In this document: piece after piece, positions 33,899-46,372 of the stretch
How the letters are laid out: each line of letters opens with the position of its first letter
Numbering within the stretch: the stretch's first letter is position 1
NCBI GenBank assembly: GCA_963969395.1
Contig: OZ017797.1
Span: 25,668,001 to 25,732,000, forward strand
Length of the DNA: 64,000 nucleotides
Source: Pseudoscleropodium purum
Taxonomy: Eukaryota > Streptophyta > Bryopsida > Hypnales > Brachytheciaceae
Reading direction: 5' to 3'
Program-made: the position numbers and the translations under genes
Notes under the pieces: model-generated
What the model was told of the DNA's origin: nothing
Seen by the model: only the letters and a program-made list of their open reading frames with translations
Databases searched by the model: none

Positions 33899-35906
33899 TT
33901 AGGTGCTGATTTGCAGCAGAGTGTGTGTCCATGTTCCGGCAAGAGCGCCCAGCGGCGGCGCAATCAAGTAGATCCAGATGCTGTCGTATTTGTTGGCCAC
34001 TATGGCGGGACCCAAGGTTCGCATTGGGTTCATGGAAGCTCCGGATATCGGTCTGCAAGACAGCAACCACCAAATTGAACCCAGGGTCACGCAACACAAT
34101 CTCTGTGAAATTTTCTCTCTCATAGAATTTCGGACTATAACTCCAATCTGCAGCTGGAGTCGTGTTGTGGAAAATGGTACATGCTGGATTGCGATAGCAG
34201 CAAAATGGAGTACTTTTTCCCGAAGAATGTTCCAATTTTGAGTTACTTAGAATAAAGCTCAATGAAGAGACGACAATCTTGGTTGATCCAATGATGGAGA
34301 AGTAAATCTTGAGAAACTTAGTATGAAAACTTATGTGATATAGTTGCATGAAACTGAAACTTGGCAAAATTTGTGTATATGTAAGACATTATAAGCATAG
34401 ATACATTTGACCCTCTCTAGCATTTGCCACCCTGTAATTGCACATTCCCTATTATGTTCTAAAAATTTGTTATGTTTTCCTCACATGCCAGTGCATTCGG
34501 AAGCCCATAGATATGTCCCCACAGGCAGTGTCTTTAGAAAGGCTTGAATGCAAGAAGTGGAGGCTTCAAGACGTACCCTGCAAGCAGAACGTTGAGGACG
34601 ACAGTCGCCCCCACAGCAATTCCAGCTAGCTCCCCACTCTGCGACACATCTCACATTTAGGTCAAGGTGGTAAAAAATTTCAAATAGGAACCTCTGCATA
34701 GATCGAAGAATCTTAGGACTCAACATATGTGAAGCTAGTAGTTCGGTGATTTCGTACATTACTGGATCCAGTAGACACAGCGGTCGCAACGAACATGAGA
34801 TTGAACCCTACAACGAATTCCACAATGAAAGCTTCTGCGTTCCCGCCGTAAGGGAGTGTGAGTGCCGCTTCGGCATCGTTGGTAAGCGCTCGCAGAACAG
34901 CAGCTGCAACTAAAGCTCCGAGAAATTGTGCAAACACGTAAATGGGCACCTGGAAGATCATACATCATGGCCCACATACAAAGTTTAGGGCGACATGGAT
35001 AAAAATGGGAAGATAACTTCGATCTGCGGCCTCTTTTCAAAATTTTGCAAACAAATTTCGAATCAGAAGGACTCACAAGCTGTAACGGGAACATTTTCTT
35101 CGACGCGAATGCAATAGTGACCACTGGGTTCAAATGAGCGCCAGAAATATGACCCACCGCGAACACCATCATCATCACAGACAATCCTCCTGCCGTTGCC
35201 AGTCCCAGCAACGTCAAATCTCCATTATTGTTTTTGTTAACAATTGCCGTGCCGCAGGCGCTAAACATGATGAGGAACACTGCCACCATCTCCGCTGCCG
35301 CCTGTCAATTAACAAGCACCAAATCGGGCACCACATTACCACAATTTCCACCACTAGAATTTGGAGGATCTAGCACGTTTGAAGCATTTGTAGCAACGTT
35401 TCGGAAGATGCTTTAGCAACGTGTGTTTCTTTTAAGCAAGAATGAATATATTGGAACGTACTTCAGTAAATCCGCAACAACTTGAAGCAAACATATTCGA
35501 AACCGTTGTTCGATCACGTAGCAAAGTTGAATGCCAGTTGTGGAATCACATTTTTGTGTTCAACGTTCAAACGTTGCTACAAACGTTGTTGTATGGCAGG
35601 GGTGAATTCTAGTAGTGCTGAACGCAAATCATGCAAAACATCCCCAATTTAAGAAGAGCTTGACAAGACCCATACCATTCTCAGCACTTTGCTATACGAT
35701 GGGCCAGCAATCTGACCCCGTTCCTCCATTGCAGGTCGCTTCTTCCACTCTTGATGATCCTGCATCAGCGGAACCTCCAGTAAACACTTATCAAGGCACT
35801 GATCTGATAATTCGGCAGTCATTCCACATTTGTTGCAGTATGGTTTTGAATTGATATTCCAGAGAGTTGGTAGCACCACTTGATCGTCCTCGTGTGGGAT
35901 CTCCAT
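33899..35906 (-). CDS. NIP-type aquaporin with NPV and NPM motifs
   Basis: Five exons on the minus strand: 35906-35676, 35301-35077, 34949-34758, 34638-34577 and 34052-33899. They give 287 residues. It is a nodulin-26-like intrinsic protein, a six-helix channel for small neutral solutes (water, glycerol, boric, silicic or arsenous acid). Exon 2 holds helices 1-2 and loop B ([18 protein letters not shown]). Exon 3 holds helices 3-4, exon 4 helix 5 ([20 protein letters not shown]), and exon 5 loop E ([19 protein letters not shown]) and helix 6. Both NPA boxes are altered in the third position: NPV at ~135-137 and NPM at ~245-247. The start is the MEIPHEDDQ methionine; an in-frame start at 36023 would add 39 residues. 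The C-tail after helix 6 is very short (…LLQIST). Substrate cannot be predicted from this alone. Confidence 0.88.
35387..35583. repeat. Foldback element in NIP intron 1
   Basis: Perfect 15-bp inverted ends tttgtagcaacgttt / aaacgttgctacaaa, 197 bp overall, with further gcaac/gttgc motifs inside. It is MITE-like. No target duplication is clear. Confidence 0.55.
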
Positions 35907-38900
35907 GGTGAAGGTTGCGCAAGAGGAGACGTTGGCTTCTGATCGATCGATGAGGATTGTGTGAGAGCATAAAGCTTGCCCAACATTGAAATTCAAAGCC
36001 CTGCCCCTGGTTAACGAACTCATAAGCTACGCACAAGCCGCATGTCGAGCCTCTTTTACTTTTTGTTGCTTAAATGGCTGGACCACCATAGCTGAACGGT
36101 GAACTGGGTCGACAAGAACTGGAGTTGCGAGAGAGCACTGCTGCGTCTCCATCTACAGAAAAGTCCAGAACATGGCCAGAAGCATGACGAAGCCATCGCA
36201 TTCACTCTTTTTATTTTAAGTAACGTAGATAAGAATTGTGACGGTTGATAATGATGTACAGTAAGGTCTGCATTCAGCATACAGTAAGGAGAGATTCTAT
36301 TCACGATACAGGTGAACTTTGAACCTTTCCCAGGCTCAACATTCTAGAAACTTGCACCATAGATCTAAAATTTTGCGCATCTGTTTCTGTTAAGCTACAA
36401 AACTATGGCAAGAAAAATCCATGTCAGTAGATCAAGTATTTTCACAAATAGCGCAATTCAAAGCTCACCTGTTTGGTCAATGGAGCCCCGAATTAAGGTA
36501 CAGTACTGTGTGGTTAACGGAGTCCTCTACCTTAAAATTGTTATGAAAATCTGATAGTGCAATCTGTGACCACCTAATTTGATCCGAGAGCAGGGCCCAG
36601 TCAGTGCAGTGCATGCGAAGCGCATGAGGAAGGGAAGTAGGTGTTCATTGGCCTTTGTATGTTCCAGTGCTGCGAATGCAAGAAGCTCTTCCTAAAGCTC
36701 TTGTAGCTTCACAACATCTTGCGCATGATCAGGCTCAAGAACTAAACTGCTTGGAACTTAGATGTTGCATATTGGAAGAATGTTACAAGCAATTTGTTGA
36801 CATGCTTTGAACTGCTCTTCAGATTATAGGACCGGCATTTATTGGGCATAAAAGTCATGATTGATGACGGTAAAACCTCTAATACCTCCAACTTTTGAAG
36901 GTAATAGAGAGATACATTAGAGAAAATATGGCCCCTGTAGAAGGCTCCTTGAACTCATGCATTGTGACCCCTTTTAGCTTGTACACATGTATTATCACAA
37001 TTAATTGGGTTCAGAAATCCTCTATTTCTGCCCAATTCTACTATTCATGCAATGATGTACAGGATCAATTTTCATTGGCTAGTTTGAATTGGGAGCATAC
37101 AAGTACGTCAATTTCCATTGGCCAGTTTGTAATGGGAGGATCGAGGTACATCACTCCTATCATTCTTCTTGTACTTCAGCTATTTAGTTTATTGTGTGGT
37201 ACCTTAGTTGACACAAAGACCGTATTAATTATATTTTATTATGTGCAACCCAAAAGTACATAGTTTGAGACCCTGTACTTCAAATAAGATGGCGACTTAT
37301 TCCTATCATGTTTCTTGTACTTAAACTAGCTCTGTACTCTACAATGAAAATTCAACTTTGTCAAATTCTGAGGGCCTTCTATAGAGTTCATATTTCTTCT
37401 AATGTTAGCTTCTAGTATCTCATCTTTGAAAAGTATCCATTCCTTCGCATCTCTTCAAGCTCTAAAGTCTTGGTAACATTTTCTTATAATTCAACTACTC
37501 AAGTCTCAAAAAAATTTTGAGCTAGTCAAATGAGTTCAAGTTTGGAAGGTTTATTACTTGCAAAACTTTAACTATCTTAGTTGCATCCAATTAAGAATTG
37601 ACATGTATAGTCCCACCTTAGTGAATTTCTTAAAGTCCATTGTTTTGCACTTGGAAACTTGTTCATTCTCCCTATTCATTCTTTAGAGCCTTTACTCAAA
37701 TAGTACAAGTTTTAATCTATTACTTTGAGGCATCTAAACACTTCATTTGGCAACTACTATTCTAGTCTTATCTTTTCTTGAACATATACTATAATTTTGG
37801 TTCATGTTACAATAACAATATATTATATAACCACTTTGATAAACATTTTACTTTTGCAAGTACAAAACATAAGTTATTCTTCATTTTCAAATTCTATTTT
37901 ATTTGCAAATTAAACTACAAATATATAGCTGACAATTGACCAAGAAATATAATGTTTTACATCCAAGAAGGTTTTTCTTTTTCTTAATTTTTGAATATTC
38001 TTCCTCTCTAACTATTATGTACTAGGATTTAGAATTGTTTAAAAAAAATAGATCAATATTGGTATTGTGAACATTGTTATCTTAGTTTAATAATAGATTG
38101 GAATTAAAAGACAATTGTTTAAATAAAAAACTATTCATCGTGGAAAAAAGGCTCTATCAATAGTCTTGTGGTTGAAGCACATAAGCGGAGCTTTGAACTT
38201 TGGACAATCACCATTAGTTTCCATTGCATCAAGTATGATTTAAGGCCTCTAGCCACCCACTAGCCTAGCTCCATTTTTTGAGGGGAAAACAAATCTAGAA
38301 GGCCTAAAAGGTTGACTGAAGCCCGTTTATAATTTAAAAAATAATATGGAAAAATTAGAGTGTCTCCTCCTTTTAATGAAAATCCCTCATTTATTTAATC
38401 TGTCCAGTGGCTAAAGGGAGTTTGGTTTGGGGCTATAGGTGCTCTTATGGAAAGAAGAAGGCCAACCTAAAGGTCTAATGGACCTTCTAGCCCCCCTCTA
38501 GTTGTTGGTCTTCTAGGGAGGCAATGGAAACTAGCCTTTAAATGGTTGTAGTGAATTAGTAATTATTTATGAACAAATATATACACTTAATATCAAAGTT
38601 GAAAGATTAAATTACATTGAATGCATGCACTATAAAAAAAATCATATATTTTAAAATTCAATTTCATATTAAATGAATATTACTTTTAACGAATGTCAAT
38701 TAAATCCTTAGAGACCAATTTGTTTTTTAAGATAGCTTAAGATATCCTCTAAAAATCTAAAGGTTGTACTCTTTTCGTCCCCATATGATCTTGTTAAACA
38801 AAATGTTCCAAATCAAGGTTGAAAATAACATTTTTGAACCCCATTTTAAATTGTAAGTAGAATTCAAAGCTCTCCTATTATCCTAGAGATTTCAATTCTA

Positions 38901-39718
38901 GATTAGTTTTCAAGATGTAGTTGTGGAGCAATAAAGAGTGACTTTTATTGACCATTTTGAAGGAGTACTGCTAGACAATCATTTTTTGAGTTCCCACACT
39001 ATGGATTGTGTCATTTTGTCTTCTTATACTATGTATTGTCATTCTTGCATTGGCTTTGTAAACAACTCACCTTACCAAATCAACTAGCTTAAAAGTCAAG
39101 GTGAAACACATAATTCCCATTTCATTTGTTTTGAAAAATGAACAAAAATGATTGGCCTGATTGGCCTAACTAGTGCAAACAAGTGATCAATGACCAATAA
39201 ATAACAGCTTCTCTAAAAATTTTCAACTTTATTGTTTTCATCACATTCAAAGAACGTGTGAAGGTTTCATTCCATAGGCCCTTCTTCTATGTCACAATAA
39301 AAAGATCAGAAGTAGAGGCCAATACAAAAATCATTTTAGAATAGAGGAACTACTAAATTTAATTCAAAATGCCTCCAAAATTTTTAGAATTTTTATTATC
39401 ATTTTTGTCTCTAAACAATAGGTAGTTTTTGTTGTTGTATGTTTAGTTGATATTTCAAAATTTTGATATCATGATTTTATAGTAATATATATTATTGCTT
39501 CCTTTTGTGGATTTAATTTTCGATTATCATTTTCATTTTTATATTTGAAAATACTGTATAAATATATATACAAACTCCACATCAAATTACAGTAACCGAC
39601 AATTGCAATTGCATTCCGGAATCCGGACCCATTGCTTGGGTCGCACTCTTGATCCATCTCTCAAGAATATTTCATTTCGACCGACGTTTGCCTTCAATAT
39701 CTCGCCTCTTCTCTTTTT
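35907..39718. other. NIP 5' region and AT-rich intergenic DNA
   Basis: 35907-36300 is the NIP leader or promoter. From about 36.85 kb the DNA is AT-rich with no supported gene. A short degenerate direct similarity occurs near 37040 and 37110 (ttggttcagaa.../ttcatgcaat). 38150-38540 is more GC-rich and might be a transposon remnant. Confidence 0.5.
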
Positions 39719-39726
39719 TAGGGTTT
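39719..39726 (-). promoter_or_regulatory. Telo-box in the proteasome gene leader
   Basis: taggattt-like site reading TAGGGTTT on the plus strand (AAACCCTA on the minus), 90 bp before the beta-5 ATG. This motif is common near the starts of plant growth-related genes. Confidence 0.45.
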
Positions 39727-39815
39727 CGATAGCTCCGGATAATCTCGCTGTTTTGTTCGAGGTCGGAGATTGATCAATTTTGCGACACATTCTTTGTAAC
39801 AAAAGGTCTGGAACG

Positions 39816-42643
39816 ATGTTGGATCTGAGTGCTTTAGATCCCCCGACGCTCCATAGTCTGCCGTCGAACGTGGAGCCTCATCTGTTTGCTGCACCGAGCT
39901 TCCAGTTGCCTGCTGTCGCCGATGTAAGTCCTCGTATTGGCAAGGGAGGGTGTAGATATCTCTTAGCGGAGAATTGCGGTTATAGAGAATTTTTTATAGA
40001 ATTATTTGACGTCTGTTTTGTTGCGTATCTTGATATTAGTGCGATTATGCGCTCTTTGCTCGAACAGATTATGGTGCATGAACAGATCGTACTGCATTTG
40101 AATACGTGATGTTTAGAAACTGTTCTAAGCAAAGAGTGCCCTAATTGCAGCACTCGCATTTGGTAGAGTCGCAGTTGAAACGGTTGTCCATGCTTGTCAA
40201 TTTAGGTTAAGCTGATTATCAGCTGTCGATGAGCGTTTCCAAGACATCTTCATCAGGCAACCGGAATCAGAATCATTAATTTTGTTCCATTTTTTAATTT
40301 CGTTTTTGACTGCGTTTATTTAATTCTATTTTTTCAGGAACTTGTTCTTATACTGTAATTACACATATAAAGATTGATAGTCGTTTAATGCGTTCAAAAT
40401 ATTATTGACTTAGAAATCGGAGAACGGAGTGAAACGGTTTTATTCCGTTGTCCGGTACCCCTGAGGCCAGTGTATAATTTGATCTAGTTAACTGGAAGTT
40501 GGCAGGGGCAATGTATCATCGGAATTATGTTTGGCGGGCCCGAAGGGAGTTTCGCAGGAATTGGATTGCTGGGAAAATTCTGATGCCGTGTGTGTATGAA
40601 TTTCCGGTGATGCAGCTCGATGGCTTTCAAAAGGCAGCAGTGCAGATGGTAAAGCCTGCAAAGGGTACAACTACCTTGGCCTTTGTGTTCAAGCATGGCG
40701 TCATTGTGGCCGCAGACTCGCGTGCCAGCATGGGCAACTATATTTGTACGTTCTCTTGCTGAACGCTCCTATAATGGTGTTTCCCTTGTTGTCAATCAGA
40801 AGCCTTTGTTCGTTCTCTCGTGGAACTTACTCCCTCCGTTTGGAAATAGTGTATCCATTCTCAGTGGTGATTGCACTGAGAATCGATACACTATTTCCAA
40901 ACGGAGGGAGTACAACTGATACAGAAGACGCATCATATCGCCTGTACTATTTTGGACTATTATCGATTCTTCTTGCAATGAACTGGCCGTCATGACTGAA
41001 GACCCCGAATGTGTCCATTTCAATCGTTGGGACTGTGACAAGCGAGTGTTGTATATCTTACTGACACAACTTTTTGGACATTGCACGACAGCCTCACAAT
41101 CTGTGAAGAAGATATTGGAAATTAACCCCTACTTGTTGGGCACTATGGCTGGGGGTGCCGCTGATTGTCAGTTTTGGCAACGAAATCTAGGCACACGGGT
41201 ATGTCGAACTTACTCTGCTTGCTGGCAGTTATCAAAATGAACATGAACTGCTGATCTTTGATCTAGCTTCGCAGTGGAGTATCACGAAGTCCCTTTGTTT
41301 GCAGAGATCATGCCTACATGGCAAATGCTATCTTCTCATAGATAGTTCCACAGATTTCGAGAAGTATATATTGAACTAAAATACTCGCTTAAAACTTTAA
41401 GTTTTTTTTCAACCTCTTGTTTCACAATGAAAATTCTGACTTTCTGCTTGTCATGATCTTGACAGTGCCGGTTGCATGAGTTAGCAAACAAGAGACGTAT
41501 TTCAGTGACTGGTGCTTCAAAGTTGCTCGCAAATACACTTTATTCTTACAGGGGAATGGGTCTATCCATGGGCACTATGATTGCTGGTTGGGACGAAACG
41601 GTACGTAGTTTATTCTTCTAACCGTGTTCTTGATTTGAGGTTCATTAATTATGAGCTACACCTAATTCTAGTAAATGACCATTGTATGATTTCAGACAAT
41701 TGTTGAGCAGTTGTGATTTGCTAGTCTGATGACTATGCCTTGCATACTTGTATTTCGAAGGATGAGTTACATTCCTGTTTGAGCGTTCTAGTTTCAACGT
41801 GAGTACCTGTGTACCTGTCTTAAACTTTTCAGGGACTGAGTCTTGGCATCTGCATTCGTTGTTGTAACTCATGTGTCAATGGCAGGGTCCAGGACTGTAT
41901 TACGTGGACAGTGAGGGTGGCAGAGTGAAGGGCACACGCTTTTCGGTTGGATCTGGATCTACCTATGCTTATGGTGTGCTCGATACAGGGTAAGAATTGC
42001 TAAGTGGCACATTAAGTACCATGATCATTGTGAAAATTTGTACCCAGAACCTCTTTGATTTGATATAATTCTATTGTAGTTGATTATTCATTGCACCAAG
42101 TTGCTGCTCTGATCGTTTACATGCTCCTTATAACTGTTGACTGGGGTTTGCTGGTGTTTTATAGGTTCAACTGGGATATGTCTATTGATGAAGCTGTAGA
42201 GCTTGCCCGTCGTGCAATTTATCATGCCACTTTCCGTGATGGAGCTAGTGGTGGTGTAGTGAGTGGTAAGCAATGCTTGTCCTCGTCTTTGGCAAGTCTT
42301 TGATAGTCTTATTTAATATCTTGCTTTTCCTCTAGTCAGTCTCTATTGCATAATTTATGCTAATATGAGTACAAGGGTCTTGCGTACTGTGGATGAAACT
42401 TATCATGTTGATTGTGTGAATATATTCTATTTATTAATTTACGGTGAACACTTCACTAAACTCTGGCTGCTGTTATTCAGTGTTCTGGATTTGAAACCTT
42501 ACAGAAGAACTTGTTGGTCTGCAGTTTATTATGTAGGTCCTGGTGGTTGGAAGAAGATGTCAGGTGACGATGTTGGTGAACTTCATTATAGTTACTATCC
42601 AGTCCAGGAGGCCCCGGCTGAGACAGAAATGGGCGAGTCGTAA
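39816..42643 (+). CDS. PBE1: 20S proteasome subunit beta type-5
   Basis: Seven exons: 39816-39923, 40616-40745, 41092-41198, 41466-41600, 41886-41989, 42165-42265 and 42525-42643. They give 267 residues with consistent phases. It is the chymotrypsin-like subunit of the 20S core. The propeptide (MLDLSALD...) is cut before the catalytic threonine, Thr54 in [74 protein letters not shown] and [16 protein letters not shown] follow as in plant PBE. It ends [20 protein letters not shown]. The ATG at 39816 was chosen because MLDLSALD matches the family start; an in-frame GTG/TTG upstream is ignored. Intron 2 carries a small Stowaway MITE. Neighbours are unrelated. Confidence 0.96.
40830..40910. mobile_element. 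81-bp Stowaway-type MITE in beta-5 intron 2
   Basis: The ends are CTCCCTCCGTTTGG...CCAAACGGAGGGAG with TA on both flanks (40828-40829 and 40911-40912). That is the Tc1/mariner Stowaway signature. The 37-base arms match except for one base and enclose a 7-base loop, so the element is almost a pure palindrome. Confidence 0.92.
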
Positions 42644-44012
42644 ACATTTTTCAGATTATGGTCTATGATTTTCGGGATTATCGCACTACGCCTTTTGTCC
42701 CGGCAGCCAGCGTTAGCGAATTGCACAAATCTCTTAACCCTAGAGGGACGCTGGAGGCCAAAAAGTGGCTGATGGATGAATTTCAAGATTACTGTAGAAA
42801 TGAAGAATGCACTATGGTTCAAAAATCAGATCATTTTGGGCAAAGTCCCTTGCTGACAGATCTTTTTAGGGTTAATAGATCCAACATTGGAGGTTTCTAT
42901 GCTAGATGATTTATCTTTAATCAATATACATTCATGTTGAATTTTGTGTACATTTTTGCATGGCTCCCCTTTTTGTATGGCTGCTCTTTGTGGATTACTT
43001 ATTGTTCTACGCCTGGGTGATTAAATTGCTGGCAGCATGATTTTAGTCTCCATATTATAGAACTTTCATGTCTATAAAAAATAACTTTCATGTTGGACCT
43101 GGTGATGAATTACTTTGAAATTGTGCTTGAATGGTTGAAATTTGGATTATGCAGATGATTAGGCCGTTTATAGCAGAAGCGGTCAAAGCCTCCTACTGAA
43201 ACTCCAGTCTGCTCATAAAACGATATACCTTGGGAGTATAAGTTACTAGTTCATCACTGCAGCGATGCAAAATACTGTCAATTGTGCATTCGAAGAAGAT
43301 CACCCAAGGATGTTAATGCCAAATTTACGTGAGCGTTGTCTATCAAGAGCAAAAATGCTCGACTGTTCAGTCAGTCATGTAAGATTATGCAATGATATTA
43401 TTGCCTATTCATTGTGAGCTTGGAACCCTTATTTTCAGATTTGTAGCACAGGTTCTGTGCACTGTCCAAGATTGACAGACGGACTGGAATATGCGCTCAT
43501 CTGTCTGCATCAACAAACTGTTGGAAGGACGTCTAAGCACTGCTACGACTAGAAGACTACTTCGCCTGGAAATTTTTTCGGGATTTGTGAAAAGCTTGTT
43601 CGTTATACTACGTGAATCCTACGGTACCTCACTTGACTTGGCAAGTTTGCACTATGGAGGATCTGGAGGAAACCTAGCATACTGTAGCATTTCTTCCTCC
43701 ACTGTATGACGCTTTGAAGACCCCACAAATGAAGATCCCGGCTTCAAGGTGCTCTACAAGACCTTCACAAATCACAAACCTTGCGGAACAGTTTGTGATA
43801 AGCTGGAACGACGTCAAGTCTCTACAAGCCTCCCTGCTTGGGGTCTAACAGAAAAATTTCAAAACAGGGATCCCGTAAGGATTGGTCTGATAGACCACTG
43901 ATTTTTATCAATTTACTAGGGTCCTCCACACTTCAGATAGGACTTCATCGCCTTCCATACCCTAAAGAACGCCAGGTCTGCACAGTAGGTTCTCTACCCT
44001 CCTCCTGTCCAA
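42644..44012. other. 3' flanks of two convergent genes, no gene between
   Basis: The proteasome 3' UTR lies on the left and the hydratase 3' end on the right. A plus frame at 42658-42909 (84 codons) begins 15 bp after the proteasome stop and resembles nothing known, so I treat it as UTR. Confidence 0.5.
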
Positions 44013-45509
44013 TTACTTGTCCTTGAAGTCAGGACTGCGTTTCTCAACAAAGGCAGACATACCCTCCTTCTGATCCTCCAACCCGAAAGTGGCATAAAAC
44101 AGGAGCTGTTCTCTCTTGACGCCCTCCGTGAGCCCAATTGTATAGGCGGTGTTCACTGATTCCTTAGCAAGAGCAACAACAGGCTTCGACTGCTTTGCAA
44201 TTTCCTTCGCGAGAGAGATTGCTTCAGCCACCAATGCAGCATCTTCTCCAGCCACCTGAAAATTGTCCCAGAAGGATCCCGTCAACTCTCCAGGACATGG
44301 TGCAGACACGGGAAGGAAATGCGATAATCCAAGAGCCATCATTTCCAGACTTCGCATAAACTCTTGAAAGATCAAAGAAATTCATGGTTTTACAGTGATC
44401 AATTTGATCGCTAATATTATCAAAAATACTGTTCAGGCAGGGCCAAATTTTCAGTGAAAAACTATGCATGAGTTGGTCAAAACAAAATAAAACTGATCGA
44501 AAGAAAGTCCTCAAATAACCCACTCAAAAGTGCTAAAAAACACGAGGTTCAATTTGATCTTTTAGTTCCTTTACGGATTTATGCTTACAAAAGATTTGCT
44601 TTCAGGGCAGCCTTACCACTCGACAGGCAAGTCCTCTCTGTGCTGCTTCTAGAGCCCCCATGAAATGCTTGCCGGTCAGAATCATCTCCATGGCTCGGGA
44701 CTTGCCAACTTCACGGATGAGTCTCTGCGTTCCTCCTATGCCTGGAATGGTGCCCAAGTTTAGTTCAGGTTGGCCAAATTGGGCTCTCTCCCCTGCAAGA
44801 ATGATGTCGCACAACATTGCTAGCTCACAGCCTCCTCCCAATGCATAACTAAACCAATGCCACACATCATCATTAGTATTATTATCATTAACGGGACAGA
44901 GGTAAAATAGAAAACCTGCCGTGCAGACCTAGAATTCTTTAGGCCATGGAAGGCGACAAAGATCAATGAGATCAAACCTTTAGGAACCCATTCTCCATAA
45001 TTTTTCTGCTAAACCCAAACCAGGACAGCCTGCACCACCTATCATCTGTTGCGGTCTTATCACAAACCCTACTTGCTATGCTCTGTAACGTTTGCGAGTT
45101 ATGAGGGTATTTGAAGTTGAGATCGATTTTTTTAAAGGATTGGCCTGAAGGAAGTAACCCAGGTGCAGTTTGCTGGGTTTCCTCCTCTAGGTCCTTCATG
45201 GTACAAGCTAGCCTCGCATTATCGAATTCTTTCCAGAGGGCTCACCCATTCACGGCAGCAATGATGGGTTTACGGATGGCAGTGACGGCATTCCAGTGGT
45301 GAACAAAGCGAGAGGCGTAGGCATCTACAAACTTCTTGTCCTTCATCTCCTTGATGTCAGCGCCAGCAGCAAACGCTTTGCCTTTGCCTGTTATAACTAT
45401 AGCCCCAACCTGTTGCATGCAACACTATTTAGAAATCCAGGAAAAAATAAAACCCCAAAAGAATTTAGACCATTTCTCGATTTGTGCGTGTCATCCTTGC
45501 GCAGGGGCC

Positions 45510-45541
<32 letters not shown>

Positions 45542-46372
45542 TCAGATGTCTCCGAAGAGACGAGGAAGGAGGTCCTTCTATCAAGCTATATAACTGGTGA
45601 TACAGCCCGTGCCTATCCTTATGGGATTTATGTTCACAAAGGCATGCAACAGTTACAATAACTATTATTGAACGAACACCCAAACACTCCTTGTCATGTA
45701 CACAACTTCTGAAGTTAGAATCTGAGAGTGAGATATGTAAAATCATGTGTTTAGAAATTGCTAACACCTACCTGTGAGGAAGCATCGAAGGTCTGCAAGG
45801 CATCCACAACCTCCACCATGAGGGCGTGCGAGAGAGCATTCAAAGCCTTGGGCCTGTCCAACGTCACCAACCCCACCGTGCCATCGCCCACGGCAGTCAC
45901 ATGAATACACTCGTACTGTTTCCCTTCTAGTGTCGCCCCTTCCCCCTTTGTGATCGTGCCTGTCTCTTGGTTCCCAACTCGGGTCACATGAATCGCACGC
46001 GCAAATTGCGCATTTGCGGTGTTTGCGCTTCCGATTTGCTTCAGCTGATGCGACAGCAATTGGCAGCGATGACCTGACGGTTGACCTCCAAACCCTGGTG
46101 AATTTAAGCGAGGCCCTTGCTCCTCACTAAGCTCCCGCAATGCTGACAAAACAGAGTAGACGAACTTGTGCTTACAAAACTTTAACACGATCTTTCAACC
46201 CTGCTTTCCTTCAGGACAATTGGTCCGATGATCACACCTACAACAATGAATTTACGAAACTTACAGCACAAAAACCAGGGAATGAGAGGAAGAAAGTAGC
46301 ATACATACTTGACAAGAGACAGCGTCGAGTGTCACGCCTCAAGACTGCCCTCAGAGGGCGAGAGCACTGCAT
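44013..46372 (-). CDS. Enoyl-CoA hydratase, mitochondrial type
   Basis: Five exons on the minus strand: 46372-46309, 46142-45772, 45409-45246, 44848-44617 and 44255-44013. They give 357 residues with consistent phases. The enzyme hydrates trans-2-enoyl-CoA in beta-oxidation or amino-acid breakdown. Crotonase-fold signatures are [34 protein letters not shown] (oxyanion hole), [20 protein letters not shown] and [20 protein letters not shown] with both catalytic Glu. [14 protein letters not shown] closes the domain. The core is about 265 residues; about 90 precede it. The short first exon ([20 protein letters not shown]) is rich in Arg and lacks acids except one, which suits a mitochondrial presequence. 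I chose it because exon 2 has no usable ATG and phases match. Exon 1 is the least certain part. Intron 2 hosts a U6 gene. Confidence 0.9.
45460..45561 (-). ncRNA. U6: U6 spliceosomal snRNA
   Basis: 102 nt starting at 45561. The 5' hairpin is GTCTCTTCGGAGAC. Then come GATAAAATTGGAACGATACA and the ACAGAGAAGATTAGCATGGC core. This includes the ACAGAGA box and AGC triad. CCCTGCGCAAGGATGACACG and CAAATCGAGAAATGGTC complete it. It ends AAATTC and then TTTT, a Pol III terminator. Compared with plant U6 as remembered, it differs at about four positions, two of which compensate each other in the 5' stem (C-G to U-A). The gene lies in hydratase intron 2, on the same strand as the host. Its own promoter elements are present, so it is probably active. 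Confidence 0.93.
45586..45627 (-). promoter_or_regulatory. U6 promoter: USE and TATA
   Basis: On the minus strand ATCCCATAAGG (45627-45617) matches the plant upstream sequence element RTCCCACATCG at about 8 of 11 positions. TTATATAG (45593-45586) is the TATA box, 25-32 bases before +1. The 23-bp gap between them is the spacing known for Pol III-type plant snRNA genes, while Pol II genes use about 33. Confidence 0.7.

Noticed and set aside
42658..42909. 84-codon frame just after the proteasome stop
   Set aside because: No recognisable domain, and the position suits a 3' UTR.
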